Positions 16,909 through 25,697 of a stretch of DNA of 64,000 bases are shown here, in pieces. Numbering within the stretch: position 1 is the stretch's first letter; each line of letters opens with the position of its first letter. The position numbers and the translations under genes are program-made. This DNA is from Fimbriimonadaceae bacterium (lineage in GTDB: Bacteria > Armatimonadota > Fimbriimonadia > Fimbriimonadales > Fimbriimonadaceae): NCBI GenBank assembly GCA_025455775.1, contig JALOLT010000007.1, positions 30,832-94,831 on the forward strand. Reading direction: 5' to 3'. The notes below the pieces were generated by a model, which searched no databases, was not told where the DNA came from, and saw nothing but the letters and a program-made list of their open reading frames with translations.

Positions 16909-18108
16909 ATGAAAATCTTGGTTCACGATTTTGCCGGACACGCCTTTACGGCTGAATTGAGCCGCGAACTGGCTCAAAGAGGGCATAGTGTTTCTCACGT
17001 CTTCAACAGTTCGTTCTACGGCCCCAAGGGTGCGAACGAGATCAAAGAAGGCGATCCTCAGACTCTGACTTTTCATCCTATTGACTTGGGAGGCAAGATC
17101 GAGATCACCTCGCTGTTTAAGCGCAGAAAGGTGGATCTTCAACACGGGAAACTCGCAGCTGATTTGGTGAGAAAGATTCGGCCAGACGTCGTTTTGAGCG
17201 GGAACGGCAACCTGGACACCCAGATTCCGATTCAGAAGGTTTGCAGAGAACTCGGGATTCCTTTCGTCTTTTGGCTCCAAGACATTGTGGGGGTGGCTGG
17301 CCGCAACATCCTGATCAAAAAACTACCGGTTCTCGGATTCTTTGTCGCGAACTATTTCGAATCGGTCGAACGCAAGCTCTTCGCCAAGAGTGATCACATC
17401 ATCGCGATTGCCGAGGGATTCCTCCCCCATATCCACACGGATCACAGCCAAGTCTCGGTGATCGGTAACTGGGCTGCCCTCAAGGAGCTCCCGCCCAAAG
17501 ACCGGAAGAACGAATGGGGAGCCAAACATGGACTCCACGACACGAAAAATGTAATCTATAGTGGCACCCTGGGGCTGAAGCACAACCCAGAACTTCTCGT
17601 GCAACTCGCCCTCGCCACGCGCGAAGATCCGGAGGTTCGCGTCGTGGTCTGTAGCGGTGCCAGAGGCTTTAAGTACATCCAAGAACGAAAAGAAGAGCTA
17701 GGGGGCCTGCCGAATCTTGTGCTTCTCCCCTTCCAGGAGTTTGCCGATGTGCCCCTCGTCTTCGGGACGGCAGATCTCGTCGTCGCCCTCCTGGAACCAG
17801 ACGCCGGAATCTTTTCCGTTCCGAGCAAGGTGCTCGCCTATCTTTGTGCGAAACGGCCCATTCTGATGGCAGTGCCTCTCGAAAATCTCTCGGCAGAGAT
17901 CGTCCAAGGGAGTGGAGCCGGAGTGGTCGTTGCGCCGAGCGATACACAGGCGTTTGTTGCGGAAGCACAGCGACTCCTCAAAGATGAGTCACTGGGAAAA
18001 GAGATGGGGGAAAAGGGACGGGCTTATGCCGAAGCTACCTTTAACCTCACCATGATCGGTGACAAGTTCCAAGGAATCTTTGAGTCCCTTGTGCGACAGA
18101 AGGGGTGA
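16909..18108 (+). CDS. GT4-family glycosyltransferase (WcaI-like)
   Basis: The 399-residue GT-B protein starts MKILVHDFAGHAFTAELSRELAQRGH. It has VLSGNGNLDTQIP, FVFWLQDIVGVAGR, an inter-domain strand KNVIYSGTLGLKHNPELLV and the nucleotide-binding region DAGIFSVPSKVLAYLCAKRPIL. These fit the GT4 group related to colanic-acid WcaI. It should transfer a sugar from a nucleotide donor to a lipid-linked or polysaccharide acceptor at the membrane. The ATG at 16909 is preferred to an upstream TTG since the Rossmann strand starts immediately. The neighbouring PAS gene suggests no obvious pathway. Confidence 0.88.
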   Translation: MKILVHDFAGHAFTAELSRELAQRGHSVSHVFNSSFYGPKGANEIKEGDPQTLTFHPIDLGGKIEITSLFKRRKVDLQHGKLAADLVRKIRPDVVLSGNGNLDTQIPIQKVCRELGIPFVFWLQDIVGVAGRNILIKKLPVLGFFVANYFESVERKLFAKSDHIIAIAEGFLPHIHTDHSQVSVIGNWAALKELPPKDRKNEWGAKHGLHDTKNVIYSGTLGLKHNPELLVQLALATREDPEVRVVVCSGARGFKYIQERKEELGGLPNLVLLPFQEFADVPLVFGTADLVVALLEPDAGIFSVPSKVLAYLCAKRPILMAVPLENLSAEIVQGSGAGVVVAPSDTQAFVAEAQRLLKDESLGKEMGEKGRAYAEATFNLTMIGDKFQGIFESLVRQKG

Positions 18109-18133
18109 GTTGGAAACAAAACCCGGCGGAACA

Positions 18134-18919
18134 GTGTCTAATTTCTACGTGAAGCGCGCCTTTCTCCCCCTGCTCCTCATTGGCATGGTTGGAATCTCCA
18201 ACGGCCAGGGATCGACTCTCCAAGACGCGAGAGACCTCCTGACCCCTGTGTTGGGCGATCTTGCCATGCGGAACAGCTTTGCCTTCTTGGTGGCGGGGGA
18301 AGAGGAGGTTCGGGGCAGGATTGTCCCCTTCGAAACCCACCTTGCGATGCAAAGAGGAGGAACCTTGGAGGCCCCCACCCTCTTCATCGAGATGGTGAGC
18401 CGCCGAGACGGGAGGCTTGTCGAGAGACTTGTTGCGGACGGAGATCACATTTGGATCTATGATGCAGTCGCTCACACCTTTGGCAGCATGAGCTACCAAA
18501 GAACAGCCCCTGGGATTCGATCCGCGATCGACACCCTCCGACGTCGTTCCACCCATGCAAACTTGGCAATTCTCACCCTTCTGGGTCAAGTTCAGCGAGC
18601 AAGGCTCGAAGGAGCAGCTCTAGCAGCGAACAGCTGGGTTCCGACTTCTCCTCTGGCAGAGCTTCAGGTCACAGAATCTCAGTTGATTATGACGAGCCAA
18701 AGCCCAGCCTGGAGTCGCACGATTTTTGATCTTGCCGTCATAAACGGGCAGAAAACCCTGCGCTCGATCCAGTTTGAATCTGTGACGAGGATTGCCGGGC
18801 GCGACACTCTTGCCAGTTGGAACGCCACCTTGCGCGACACTGTGCCTTCTTGGGTCTCTTACACCTTTAACCCAGGTACCGCCAAACCAGTTTCGCTCGG
18901 CCTCAGCCAGCGAGGTTAG
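18134..18919 (+). CDS. Exported protein, LolA/outer-membrane-sorting-like beta fold (putative)
   Basis: The 261-residue protein begins at GTG 18134 with a signal peptide (VKRAFLPLLLIGMVGISNGQG). The body alternates strands such as RLVERLVADGDHIWIYDAVAHTFGSMSYQR, resembling the 'lipid-carrier' fold of LolA-like proteins in which a short peptide describes the substrate being worn or displayed. No lipobox Cys is seen. A second GTG at 18149 is possible. The assignment rests on the pattern 'ADGDHIWIYD' only. Confidence 0.6.
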   Translation: MSNFYVKRAFLPLLLIGMVGISNGQGSTLQDARDLLTPVLGDLAMRNSFAFLVAGEEEVRGRIVPFETHLAMQRGGTLEAPTLFIEMVSRRDGRLVERLVADGDHIWIYDAVAHTFGSMSYQRTAPGIRSAIDTLRRRSTHANLAILTLLGQVQRARLEGAALAANSWVPTSPLAELQVTESQLIMTSQSPAWSRTIFDLAVINGQKTLRSIQFESVTRIAGRDTLASWNATLRDTVPSWVSYTFNPGTAKPVSLGLSQRG

Positions 18920-18924
18920 TTCTG

Positions 18925-19863
18925 CTACTCCACTCCGCCGCCAGTTGGATAAAACCTCTTGGCATCCTTGGGGGGAGTGTACTGGGCCCTGGGATGGAGG
19001 CGGTTCCAAACCAGGTTGCTGATCGTTCGAATCGCCACATTGCCGGGATTGTCGTCCACCCACTCTTGGTTCTTTTGGTCGTCGGTGTAGACCGTGAGAA
19101 TGTAGGGCCGGCTGGGAGAGAACACGATCGCGGAATCACTCCTGGATCGGTTGAGTGCCCCCACCTTGGCAGCGACTGCCACGTTTACCGGCACACCACT
19201 GCGAATGAAGTCATCCCAATACTGGTGCTGCATAATCCGAATCATCTTCTCACAGGCAGAAGGACTCGCAGCTCTCCGCCTATAGATGAGTTCTAGGAGA
19301 GTCGCCATCTCCGAGGGGGTCGTGACTCCCATGTTGCGATAAACTCTTCTCAGGTCAGACAGGCGACGGTTGGACTCCGGTACATTGATCGTGACCACTG
19401 TGTTCTTGAGCCCGAGCACCCCGAGGGTTCTTTCGATATTCTCGACTCCCAGGTGATCACTCAGCATCACAGTGGCAGTGTTGTCGCTCACATTCATCAT
19501 AAGGTTTGTGAGACCATCGATATCGACTGAAATGTCATCTCGCAGAAAATTGACCCACATAGAGGGGTTTCTGCGATTGGCAGGCGGGAGTTTGAGTTTG
19601 TCGTTCCACTTGATTCTTCCTTCCTCAACTTGACGAAACACCTCGACCATAACTGCCGTTTTGATGGTGCTCGCGCTTGGAAACCTCTCTTTGTCTCGCG
19701 TGCCAATCTGGACTCCTTCGTTCAATAAGCGGAGGTGATAGCCCAGCTTCCCTTCGAACTTCTGACAAATCTGATCAAGTTCACGTTCCAGTTGGAGAAG
19801 CTCGCGGGGGGGAGATGTGGCTTGGCCGAGAAGCGCCACCAGAGCCAGAGAGGAAAACGCCAT
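18925..19863 (-). CDS. Class A beta-lactamase-fold serine hydrolase
   Basis: The 312-residue exported protein shows the penicillin-recognising enzyme motifs. The SxxK motif is STIK, in FPSASTIKTAVMVEV. The SDN loop lies in NVSDNTATVML, and a KTG-like triad reads KVG in VAAKVGALNRSRSD. The N-terminus is a signal peptide (SSLALVALLGQATS). Class A enzymes and their housekeeping relatives hydrolyse beta-lactams or act on peptidoglycan. The altered third motif (KVG) makes the activity uncertain. A CATAAT 5 bp before the ATG hints at a leaderless start. A small gene lies 50 bp upstream on the same strand. Confidence 0.85.
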   Translation of the reverse strand: MAFSSLALVALLGQATSPPRELLQLERELDQICQKFEGKLGYHLRLLNEGVQIGTRDKERFPSASTIKTAVMVEVFRQVEEGRIKWNDKLKLPPANRRNPSMWVNFLRDDISVDIDGLTNLMMNVSDNTATVMLSDHLGVENIERTLGVLGLKNTVVTINVPESNRRLSDLRRVYRNMGVTTPSEMATLLELIYRRRAASPSACEKMIRIMQHQYWDDFIRSGVPVNVAVAAKVGALNRSRSDSAIVFSPSRPYILTVYTDDQKNQEWVDDNPGNVAIRTISNLVWNRLHPRAQYTPPKDAKRFYPTGGGVE

Positions 19864-19912
19864 TCCCCATTATGGCCCCCCAGCCTGGTTGAGCTTGGGG
19901 GGTCGGTCGTGG

Positions 19913-20092
19913 TCACTTCCAGCCGTTTTGATAGATCATCATCACGACGGCGTGGGACATCAATTGCTCGTACTGTTTGAGTACGGTGGTTGATTTCTCA
20001 GCCTGCTCGTTTCCTTCCTCTTGCTTCCGGCGCGCCTGAACGGTCGGCCTGGCGAACAGCAGGGGAAGAGCGAGCCACTTGTTTTGAATCAT
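19913..20092 (-). CDS. Small 59-residue protein of unknown function
   Basis: An ATG at 20092 preceded by AAGGAGACCGC (a good SD, 5-6 bp spacing) opens a 59-codon frame on the minus strand. The protein has a hydrophobic N-terminal stretch (KWLALPLLFA), a charged middle (RRKQEEGNEQAEKS) and a C-terminal segment (HAVVMMIYQNGWK). It precedes the beta-lactamase-fold gene by 50 bp on the same strand. No family is recognised. Confidence 0.55.
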   Translation of the reverse strand: MIQNKWLALPLLFARPTVQARRKQEEGNEQAEKSTTVLKQYEQLMSHAVVMMIYQNGWK

Positions 20093-20449
20093 GCGGTCTC
20101 CTTATCCGAAGGTTCGCACGTCTACCCGTGGAGAGGCCGGACTGAATCACAGTCCGCAAGCGAGACGATCCCTGTCCCGCAAAATGGCTGTCGCAAGCGA
20201 CGCGACAACGATATTATCGCCTATTTTCCAAGTTTCGTTACAATGCCGGGGCAAAGGGCGGGGGCCGAAGGGGATGGTTTGAATCTGAAGAGAACCAGGC
20301 ACAACTCGGCGGAGGCAGTATCGAATTAGCCCTTTGTGGGTTTTTTGGGGGGCAGCCTTACAGAAAAGACCCCATTTTTCAAAGTCCTCCTGCCGGCAAG
20401 CCTTGGCTGGCAGCTGGCCGAACCAATGTTCTGGGTGTGACGCAAACAT
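20093..20449. other. Intergenic region with possible structured leader
   Basis: No gene is called here. Read on the minus strand it contains hairpins GGACTG/CAGTCC (near 20135-20160) and a GTCGC/GCGAC pair (near 20185-20210), upstream of the small-protein SD, plus a GATAAT-like -10 near 20213. It could be a structured 5' leader of the 19913-20092 gene. No known riboswitch consensus was matched by eye. Confidence 0.3.
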
Positions 20450-20544
20450 CCCCGCGCAGGCAGGCCCACGGCCTCCCCGACCGGTGCATCACCAGATGAG
20501 CAAAGCCCAAACACTCGTCCGGTCTGCCCCCAGCCTGCGCGGGG
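20450..20544 (-). repeat. 95-bp dispersed stem-loop element, copy D
   Basis: A perfect 12-bp terminal inverted repeat (CCCCGCGCAGGC at 20450-20461, complement at 20533-20544) encloses a core. On the minus strand the core reads GGGGGCAGACCGGACGAGTGTTTGGG and CCGGTCGGGGAGGCCGTGGGC, matching copies A and B. The stem sequence differs from those copies but is fully complementary. The 95-bp length is identical to A and B. Confidence 0.8.
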
Positions 20545-20772
20545 GAGCCTTCGGTTTCATTTTTTGGGCGCGTACCAAAAGCATCAACTTACATGCTGGT
20601 TGCGAATTTGGTTGTCTATTGGATCGTTCTTGGGAGTGGCTCTCGCCTTGCCCGCCATGCCTTAGCCATAGAACTTCGATTCCCACCTCCTCGGTGAGGA
20701 AACCAGCTAAAGCACACAATCTACTTCTCAAATAGCGTTTCGGCTCGCCCGGGGAACAAGAATCCTCACGAC

Positions 20773-21411
20773 ATGTCACTGGAGCATTCGAGTAGTCATC
20801 TGCGACAGCCCGTGAATAAATCTGGGGAATCGGCGAAGCACCTCAAACCCTTTGGACACTCCAGAACTGAAAGCCCTGCTTCCCAACATCTCAGCAGACG
20901 CTCTTCACAGCCCAAGCGACGATTGGGGGACTTTGTTCATGATGTTTATATGAGAACTTACACTTTTCGTCATCGCGGCAAGCTTCGCAAATGGAGCGTC
21001 TTGGAAGAAAGCTTTTCGAGAACCTTCAATGCAGTGCAGACAGTTGAGCGGATCTGGACGGGTACTAGTTCTACTCCTGGCTGGCACGCTCGTTGGGCTG
21101 GAAACACCGGTTGGGCTGAAGGCTTTTATAGATCCAGACTCTTCACAAGCGACCCGACTCAAAAGTTTGGTCTCTGGGTAGGGCAACAAACAGCTACAGG
21201 CAGCTGTACTGCTCAGGGTGGCGAATCCTGGCTTGTTTTGGTTGATCCAGAAGTCGCATCCGGGACGGATGCTATGATGTACACATCAGATGACCCTGCC
21301 CGCGTCTGGCCTAGTTTTATTGCTGAGTGGAGTCCATGCATTGCTCGACAGAGAGGTGGGGTGCGGTACGTCACGGTGCGAAATAAGAAGATTTTTCCAG
21401 TTGCGCCCTAG
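20773..21411 (+). CDS. Hypothetical protein, start uncertain
   Basis: The frame is open for 212 codons. The last 150 residues look protein-like and Trp-rich (TPGWHARWAGNTGWAEGFYRS, FGLWVGQQTATG, ARVWPSFIAEWSPCIA). The first 60 residues are Ser/His-rich and may not be translated; an ATG at 20950 (MRTYTFRHRG) is the better start candidate. No domain is recognised. The region is lower in GC than the flanks and precedes another orphan secreted protein by 25 bp. Confidence 0.45.
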   Translation: MSLEHSSSHLRQPVNKSGESAKHLKPFGHSRTESPASQHLSRRSSQPKRRLGDFVHDVYMRTYTFRHRGKLRKWSVLEESFSRTFNAVQTVERIWTGTSSTPGWHARWAGNTGWAEGFYRSRLFTSDPTQKFGLWVGQQTATGSCTAQGGESWLVLVDPEVASGTDAMMYTSDDPARVWPSFIAEWSPCIARQRGGVRYVTVRNKKIFPVAP

Positions 21412-21436
21412 ATCATGAAAAAGGGAACTTTAAAAA

Positions 21437-22372
21437 ATGTATAGCTTGCTTCTGTTGCCCTCGCTTTTGCTGTTGTCTGAAGTGCCAAGCAAGCCGAGCT
21501 TACTTGTTGTGAGAGGCGACTCTCCGCACCGAGAGGTTGATATAAACTTGCCGCCACCGGAAAGAGAGAGCCGCCTCCTGAACCTGGGATTTACCAAAGT
21601 CGAACTTTCTTCAGCGATCGTTTATACCTATAATGATCCTTTTAGTTCCTCTCGGCTGAAGCACCTTGTCACCTTAATCAGAGATTTAAGCAATGGCCAA
21701 CTTCGCAAGGATGGAACATTCACGCTAAAGCTCGATGAGTCAGCCAAAGGGAGGGCTGCTCGGGAATGGGTTGAAAACTTAAGCAGGTCAGGTGGAGTCG
21801 TTCCTGGAAAGGATCAAGAGGTGACTTTGGGACTTGCGGTCGGTGTTCAAACAAGAGTTTCTAATGGCACCAGGGCCATCGTCGATTTTATTGACTATTC
21901 CCCAGCTAAATACCTTGAACCATCCCAGTTCTTACCAGTCAAAGGTGACCAAAAAAAGACTAACGTGTCTTTTGAGCGCCTTGGCTTTTGGAGCACTGAG
22001 CGCTGGAGGACAGTTTTTCGAGATATCGAAGAACATGAACGACGTACAGCAGCTGATCTGATGAGTACTCTTCAATCTTCTCGCTCAGAACTATTGCTGA
22101 AACTCACGTCGCAGGCTCCATCACAACTACAGGCCTATTTCGAAACTTTGGAATCTCCAGACGCACCTGCCAGTCAAGCGCTTCAAGATCGTATTCGACA
22201 AACTCCTCAGACTTATGGCCTTCAGGACTCTGAAGTGGATTCCTTTTTAAGAGGAGCAAAAGTAATATCTGTTAACCGAGATCTCGTTCTAGTGCTACGC
22301 TTTGTTGATCAAAATGGCTCTGTAGCTGTTGCGGAATCACCCATAGGTCTGCTGCCAGGTTTCTTACCTTAA
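21437..22372 (+). CDS. Exported hypothetical protein
   Basis: The 311-residue protein opens with a strongly hydrophobic leader (MYSLLLLPSLLLLSEV), an apparent signal peptide. The body is mixed alpha/beta without recognisable motifs (e.g. GFTKVELSSAIVYTYNDPF, LVLVLRFVDQNGSVAVAE). Codon usage is more AT-rich at third positions than in the housekeeping genes nearby, consistent with acquired or fast-evolving DNA. It follows 20773-21411 closely and could be cotranscribed. Confidence 0.65.
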   Translation: MYSLLLLPSLLLLSEVPSKPSLLVVRGDSPHREVDINLPPPERESRLLNLGFTKVELSSAIVYTYNDPFSSSRLKHLVTLIRDLSNGQLRKDGTFTLKLDESAKGRAAREWVENLSRSGGVVPGKDQEVTLGLAVGVQTRVSNGTRAIVDFIDYSPAKYLEPSQFLPVKGDQKKTNVSFERLGFWSTERWRTVFRDIEEHERRTAADLMSTLQSSRSELLLKLTSQAPSQLQAYFETLESPDAPASQALQDRIRQTPQTYGLQDSEVDSFLRGAKVISVNRDLVLVLRFVDQNGSVAVAESPIGLLPGFLP

Positions 22373-22539
22373 TCAGGAATTGGTTAAGACCTCACGCTGA
22401 AAGACGAATAGGTGGGACGGCTCTACTCACTCAAGTGAGACAGATTTCGGGGAGCACTCCAAAGGCATTCCCAAGAAGATGCCGACTGTTTTGATTTCTA
22501 GCATGTTTATCGATGTTATCAAATAGTATCATGCTAAAC

Positions 22540-23349
22540 TTAATTGCGATTTGGGCGGAAAAATGCCAGGCAGGCGCGCATAGCATCTGCCGCAGAGCCT
22601 AATTGCTTGGTGTACTGAGTGAGGGCGTTTGGGTCGCTTACTTCGCCTTTGAATACATCAACGATGAACCGGTAGAGTTCTCGAAAGCCCTCGGTCGGTC
22701 CTACAAATTGCTGAACTTGGATCGCAGACGCTCTTGGATTACCGATAATTTGCGATTCCAAATCGCAACTCAAGTAGTCTCTAATAAAGGCGGCATTATC
22801 TGGGTCTCGCGTCCAACCCAACAAGCCGCGGATTATTCTCCCTTCTGAATTTTCAGTTGAGTTAGGGGTCTCGTTGTCTTTTATAGCAGCAAGAGCTGAT
22901 AGAGACGGAGCGTGCTCTGCCAGAAAATCTATTGCAACGTTTTTAAACGCTTCACTTGCTTCGAGCCGAGGGTCAAAACCGGCATACGCTATGATCTCCG
23001 CCATAGCTGGCTCACTCTGATACATCATTGTGAGTAACAAAACTGAATGCACCCGTGGTAGTGTTTTCATGTGGTCCATGCAGCACTTGAGCATCGCCAT
23101 CTGCAGCGATCTACTGCGCTCAGCGACATCGGTGGCTACCATTCCCAGCAAATGGTCAAAAACTGGGTAGCTGTCTGTATGAGGTAGATAAGTATTAAAT
23201 AGCGTGGTGGCAAGATTAGTTGGTAGTTGAGGGAGCTCCCCAAATTCCCTGCGAATTTCATACGGCGATTTAGTAATCAAAGATGGTTCTATCATTATCT
23301 CTGAAAGAGATTGATTTCCTCCGTGGTGATGGCGGATTGGTTCCTTCAT
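22540..23349 (-). CDS. Hypothetical alpha-helical protein
   Basis: The 269-residue soluble protein is predicted mostly helical (e.g. SRSLQMAMLKCCMDHMKTLPRVHSVLLLTMMYQSEPAMAEIIAYAGF). It has no signal peptide and no recognisable motif. It is convergent with the preceding secreted gene across a 167-bp gap and shares that gene's lower GC. An in-frame ATG at residue 19 (MIEPSLITKS) is an alternative start. Function unknown. Confidence 0.6.
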   Translation of the reverse strand: MKEPIRHHHGGNQSLSEIMIEPSLITKSPYEIRREFGELPQLPTNLATTLFNTYLPHTDSYPVFDHLLGMVATDVAERSRSLQMAMLKCCMDHMKTLPRVHSVLLLTMMYQSEPAMAEIIAYAGFDPRLEASEAFKNVAIDFLAEHAPSLSALAAIKDNETPNSTENSEGRIIRGLLGWTRDPDNAAFIRDYLSCDLESQIIGNPRASAIQVQQFVGPTEGFRELYRFIVDVFKGEVSDPNALTQYTKQLGSAADAMRACLAFFRPNRN

Positions 23350-23820
23350 GACCTAATTACTATTGCCCCACTTAACTGCTTCGTCGTGTGTTAGTTAACA
23401 GATGCCACTTATCTGAAAACTCCCGTTACTCTCCTGGACGATATAAGAAGGGCCTTCCCCCCTGGATGAGTGCCAGCTCCTTGACCGGTGACCTGCGGCA
23501 AAGCGCCGCACCCGCCCATAGCCGGGACCGCCAGCCAAGCGAGTTTCGCGACAACGCCCATCTCTCGCTTGTACCCGAGTTCAACACGCGGTGGAAACCT
23601 CCTCGCTTCAGATGCAGCCCTCAGTCCCCCGGATTCAGGTAGCGCTTTTCCCGGGAGGCAAAGAGACCATCCTCAGCGAGAGTGTTTTAGTGGTCAAGGA
23701 CGCCGAAGGCGCTCGCTACCATCCTTGACCACCGAGACATTCGGAGCGCATCACCAGGCCCCTCCCGGGAGAGGGGCGAGCGTTCTTGGCCGGGGAGCTC
23801 GTTGCGTTTCAGGCCCGGAG
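23350..23820. other. Gene-poor stretch with nested inverted repeats
   Basis: No convincing gene is seen. GTGGTCAAGGA at 23690-23700 is the exact complement of TCCTTGACCAC at 23722-23732 (an 11-bp stem with a 21-nt loop). It is nested between two CTCCCGGGAG-like palindromes near 23650 and 23770. The base composition shifts sharply from AT-rich (23350-23450) to GC-rich. This may be a boundary of the acquired segment carrying the toxin-antitoxin pair. Confidence 0.4.
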
Positions 23821-24327
23821 TTAAATCACACTGACCACTCGTTCGACGTCCTTCATCAGCAGATACAAGTGCAACGGGTTGCTTGGGCACTCTTGCATAC
23901 CCATTCGAAGATACAAGGCTTTTGCATCGTCATCCTTCGCGTGGGTCATGAACGCCCATACGCCGGCCTCCCTCGCCACCGAGAGCGAACGCTTGAGCGC
24001 GTCCTTGAACAGCCCCTTGCCAATGCCTCTCCCCTGAAACTCCTTGTCCACGGCAAATCGCGCCATGAGAAGGATGGGAATGGGATGTTTGGCGAGCCCC
24101 TTGGCCATGCGCTCGGGAGCTTCGTCGAACAGAACGGAACCCACCGCGAGGGAGTAATAGCCCACCACCCGATTATTGTGGAGACCGACGAAGATCCGCG
24201 CGCTCCCGTTGGCCTGATTCGCGAGGGCGTGGCGAGTGAGAAAGGTGTTGAGAGGCTCCTTCCCGCAATCGAAATCCAGAAAATCGTGGGACTTGGTGAG
24301 CAGAACCGGCCCTGAGAACTCGGTCAC
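23821..24327 (-). CDS. GNAT-family toxin (TacT-like)
   Basis: This 168-residue GNAT acetyltransferase is of the type paired with DUF1778 antitoxins. Such toxins (TacT, AtaT) acetylate the amino group of aminoacyl-tRNA and block translation. The N-terminus LLTKSHDFLDFDCGKEPLNTFL is typical ('F.CG...LN.FL'). The acetyl-CoA loop is EFQGRGIGKGLFKDAL, and a C-terminal Tyr in DDDAKALYLRMGMQE matches the catalytic Tyr region. Its GTG start overlaps the antitoxin stop by 4 bp (GTGA), the standard operon order. Confidence 0.88.
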   Translation of the reverse strand: MTEFSGPVLLTKSHDFLDFDCGKEPLNTFLTRHALANQANGSARIFVGLHNNRVVGYYSLAVGSVLFDEAPERMAKGLAKHPIPILLMARFAVDKEFQGRGIGKGLFKDALKRSLSVAREAGVWAFMTHAKDDDAKALYLRMGMQECPSNPLHLYLLMKDVERVVSVI

Positions 24328-24599
24328 GATTCAAAGACGCTCGGACGGCTGAAGATCTCTCGAAGGGCAGGAATCTCTTGGGCGGGCTCTTCCAGCTTGG
24401 CGAGGAGCCAGTCGTATTCTTCTTTGGAGACTCGGATGAGGCGCTGGTCGGCGATGACTTCCTCTGCCGCATCGAGCGACTTACTGAGCACGAACTGACT
24501 CACGTTCATGTTCTGGAGCCGCGCCGCCTCCGCAAGCTTTGCCTTCTGCGCGGCGGAAGCGCGGATGTTCAGTTGCTCTGCTTTCTGGGTTGATGGCAT
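24324..24599 (-). CDS. DUF1778-family antitoxin (TacA-like)
   Basis: The 91-residue protein has an N-terminal ribbon-helix-helix segment (LNIRASAAQKAKLAEAARLQNMNVSQFVL) and a C-terminal toxin-binding tail (ALREIFSRPSVFES), as in TacA/AtaR. The ATG at 24599 follows GAGGAGG by about 8 bp; upstream in-frame residues are not family-like. It should neutralise the GNAT toxin downstream and repress the operon. An operator would be expected in 24600-24676, which contains AT-rich DNA but no obvious palindrome. Confidence 0.88.
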   Translation of the reverse strand: MPSTQKAEQLNIRASAAQKAKLAEAARLQNMNVSQFVLSKSLDAAEEVIADQRLIRVSKEEYDWLLAKLEEPAQEIPALREIFSRPSVFES

Positions 24600-24676
24600 G
24601 CGATACACCTCCTCTTCTGTTCCTGAGATTCTACCACATTGTATAGACGTTGGCCACACAGAATTGTTTCGGTTTC

Positions 24677-24931
24677 TCATCTCAATTCTTCGAGTCCCTC
24701 GGTTATGAACCGGTCCAACTCTACGGCTGACACCCTTGTCAGGCGTCCAACCTTGATGGACTTCAGAGCTCCCGAGGCGAGCAGCTCATAGACCTTTGAG
24801 CAGCTCATCTGTAGTCTCGCGTCGATATCTTTGACGGCTAGGAGTCGAGGTTGGTCAAGTGGTGACCGAGTTCCGGCGCTGGACTCGATGACCCGAACAA
24901 AGATAAGCTGCGGCAACGTTGCGATCAGCAA
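24677..24931 (-). CDS. Excisionase-family helix-turn-helix protein
   Basis: The 84-residue protein ends with an HTH_17-type DNA-binding module: LLAVKDIDARLQMSCSKVYELLASGALKSIKVGRLTRVSAVELDRFI. This is characteristic of Xis-like or MerR-like excisionase domains. The start is uncertain: the frame begins with a TTG directly after a stop, and the module itself begins near residue 28. It lies 77 bp upstream of the antitoxin, on the same strand, and may be a remnant of the element that brought the TA pair. Confidence 0.7.
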   Translation of the reverse strand: MLIATLPQLIFVRVIESSAGTRSPLDQPRLLAVKDIDARLQMSCSKVYELLASGALKSIKVGRLTRVSAVELDRFITEGLEELR

Positions 24932-25600
24932 CTAGCCTTGACGACCGAGCTCGTTGAGTCCTGCTGTGGTGAGAGGAAGCGCCTTGTATTCACAGGTAGT
25001 TCGTGTCGGCTTCACGACCAGTTCACCTACCGTCCCATTTCGTGTTCGTTGACGAAGGTTTCCTGAGACCTGAGCTGACTTTGAAAGCTCACTTGCCTCA
25101 AGTCGATGTGCGGCAGATCGAGCCCGTTCGCTTTCTGATTCCACTCATTCTGAGGAACGTGATTGAGGGAGTCGTTGGCTCGACCGGCGAAGGCAAGGTC
25201 AAGACGGTCAGTTCCAGGACTGAATCAAACCCGAGCCCCAGCTGGCTGGTTCGTCCATGACGGCTCGGTGTGCGGTTCAGCCCGACACCTCGGAGTTCGG
25301 CTTCAAGCCAATGGTGGATCCCACAGACAAGGCAAGACTGGACCTGAGGAGGTGGTTCCTGGTGAGGGTGTTTGGCCCTTTGAAACGAGTTTTTAGACGA
25401 AACCACTCCGTTTATTCAACGATTCAGGCCCATCTCACCCAACAGCCTCTCCTCGGTCCTCTCATGAGATACGATGCAAGAACTGCCACTGAGGATGGTT
25501 TATGATCTGCCTAAACCAGGATGGGATTGAGTGAAGGAACAACCACGTGGCGCCGCCAAGAGGGTTTTGGACCTCGTCACCCTGGAGTCCGCTGGAGACG
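24932..25600. other. Region without a recognisable gene
   Basis: Several short frames cross this 669-bp segment on both strands (e.g. a 70-codon minus frame at 24932-25144 and an 85-codon plus frame at 25003-25260). None has a motif, an SD and a sensible length together. They may be decayed remnants of the mobile segment bearing the excisionase and TA genes, but no integrase or transposase piece was identified. Confidence 0.35.
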
Positions 25601-25697
25601 TTTGCGCGGCGGAGGGCGGCCCGGATGAGTGGTCGGAACATAAGACTCGCAAGGTTGAAACTCCGGGCGGGCGAGGCTGCGGGCGAAGCCGCGCAAA
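25601..25697 (+). repeat. 97-bp dispersed stem-loop element, copy C
   Basis: Terminal inverted repeats TTTGCGCGGC (25601-25610) and GCCGCGCAAA (25688-25697) are perfect. The interior reads GGGCGGCCCGGATGAGTGGTCGG, AAGGTTG and CCGGGCGGGCGAGGCTGCGGGC, aligning with copy B in the same orientation. It sits directly after the 3' remnant of the cysteine desulfurase gene. Confidence 0.75.

Noticed and set aside
23488..24315. 275-codon plus-strand frame opposite the GNAT toxin
   Set aside because: Antisense shadow: the minus strand encodes the canonical TacT-like toxin with all motifs.
24932..25406. Short frames on both strands considered as integrase or transposase remnants
   Set aside because: No catalytic motif (tyrosine recombinase R-H-R-Y, DDE) could be found in any frame.
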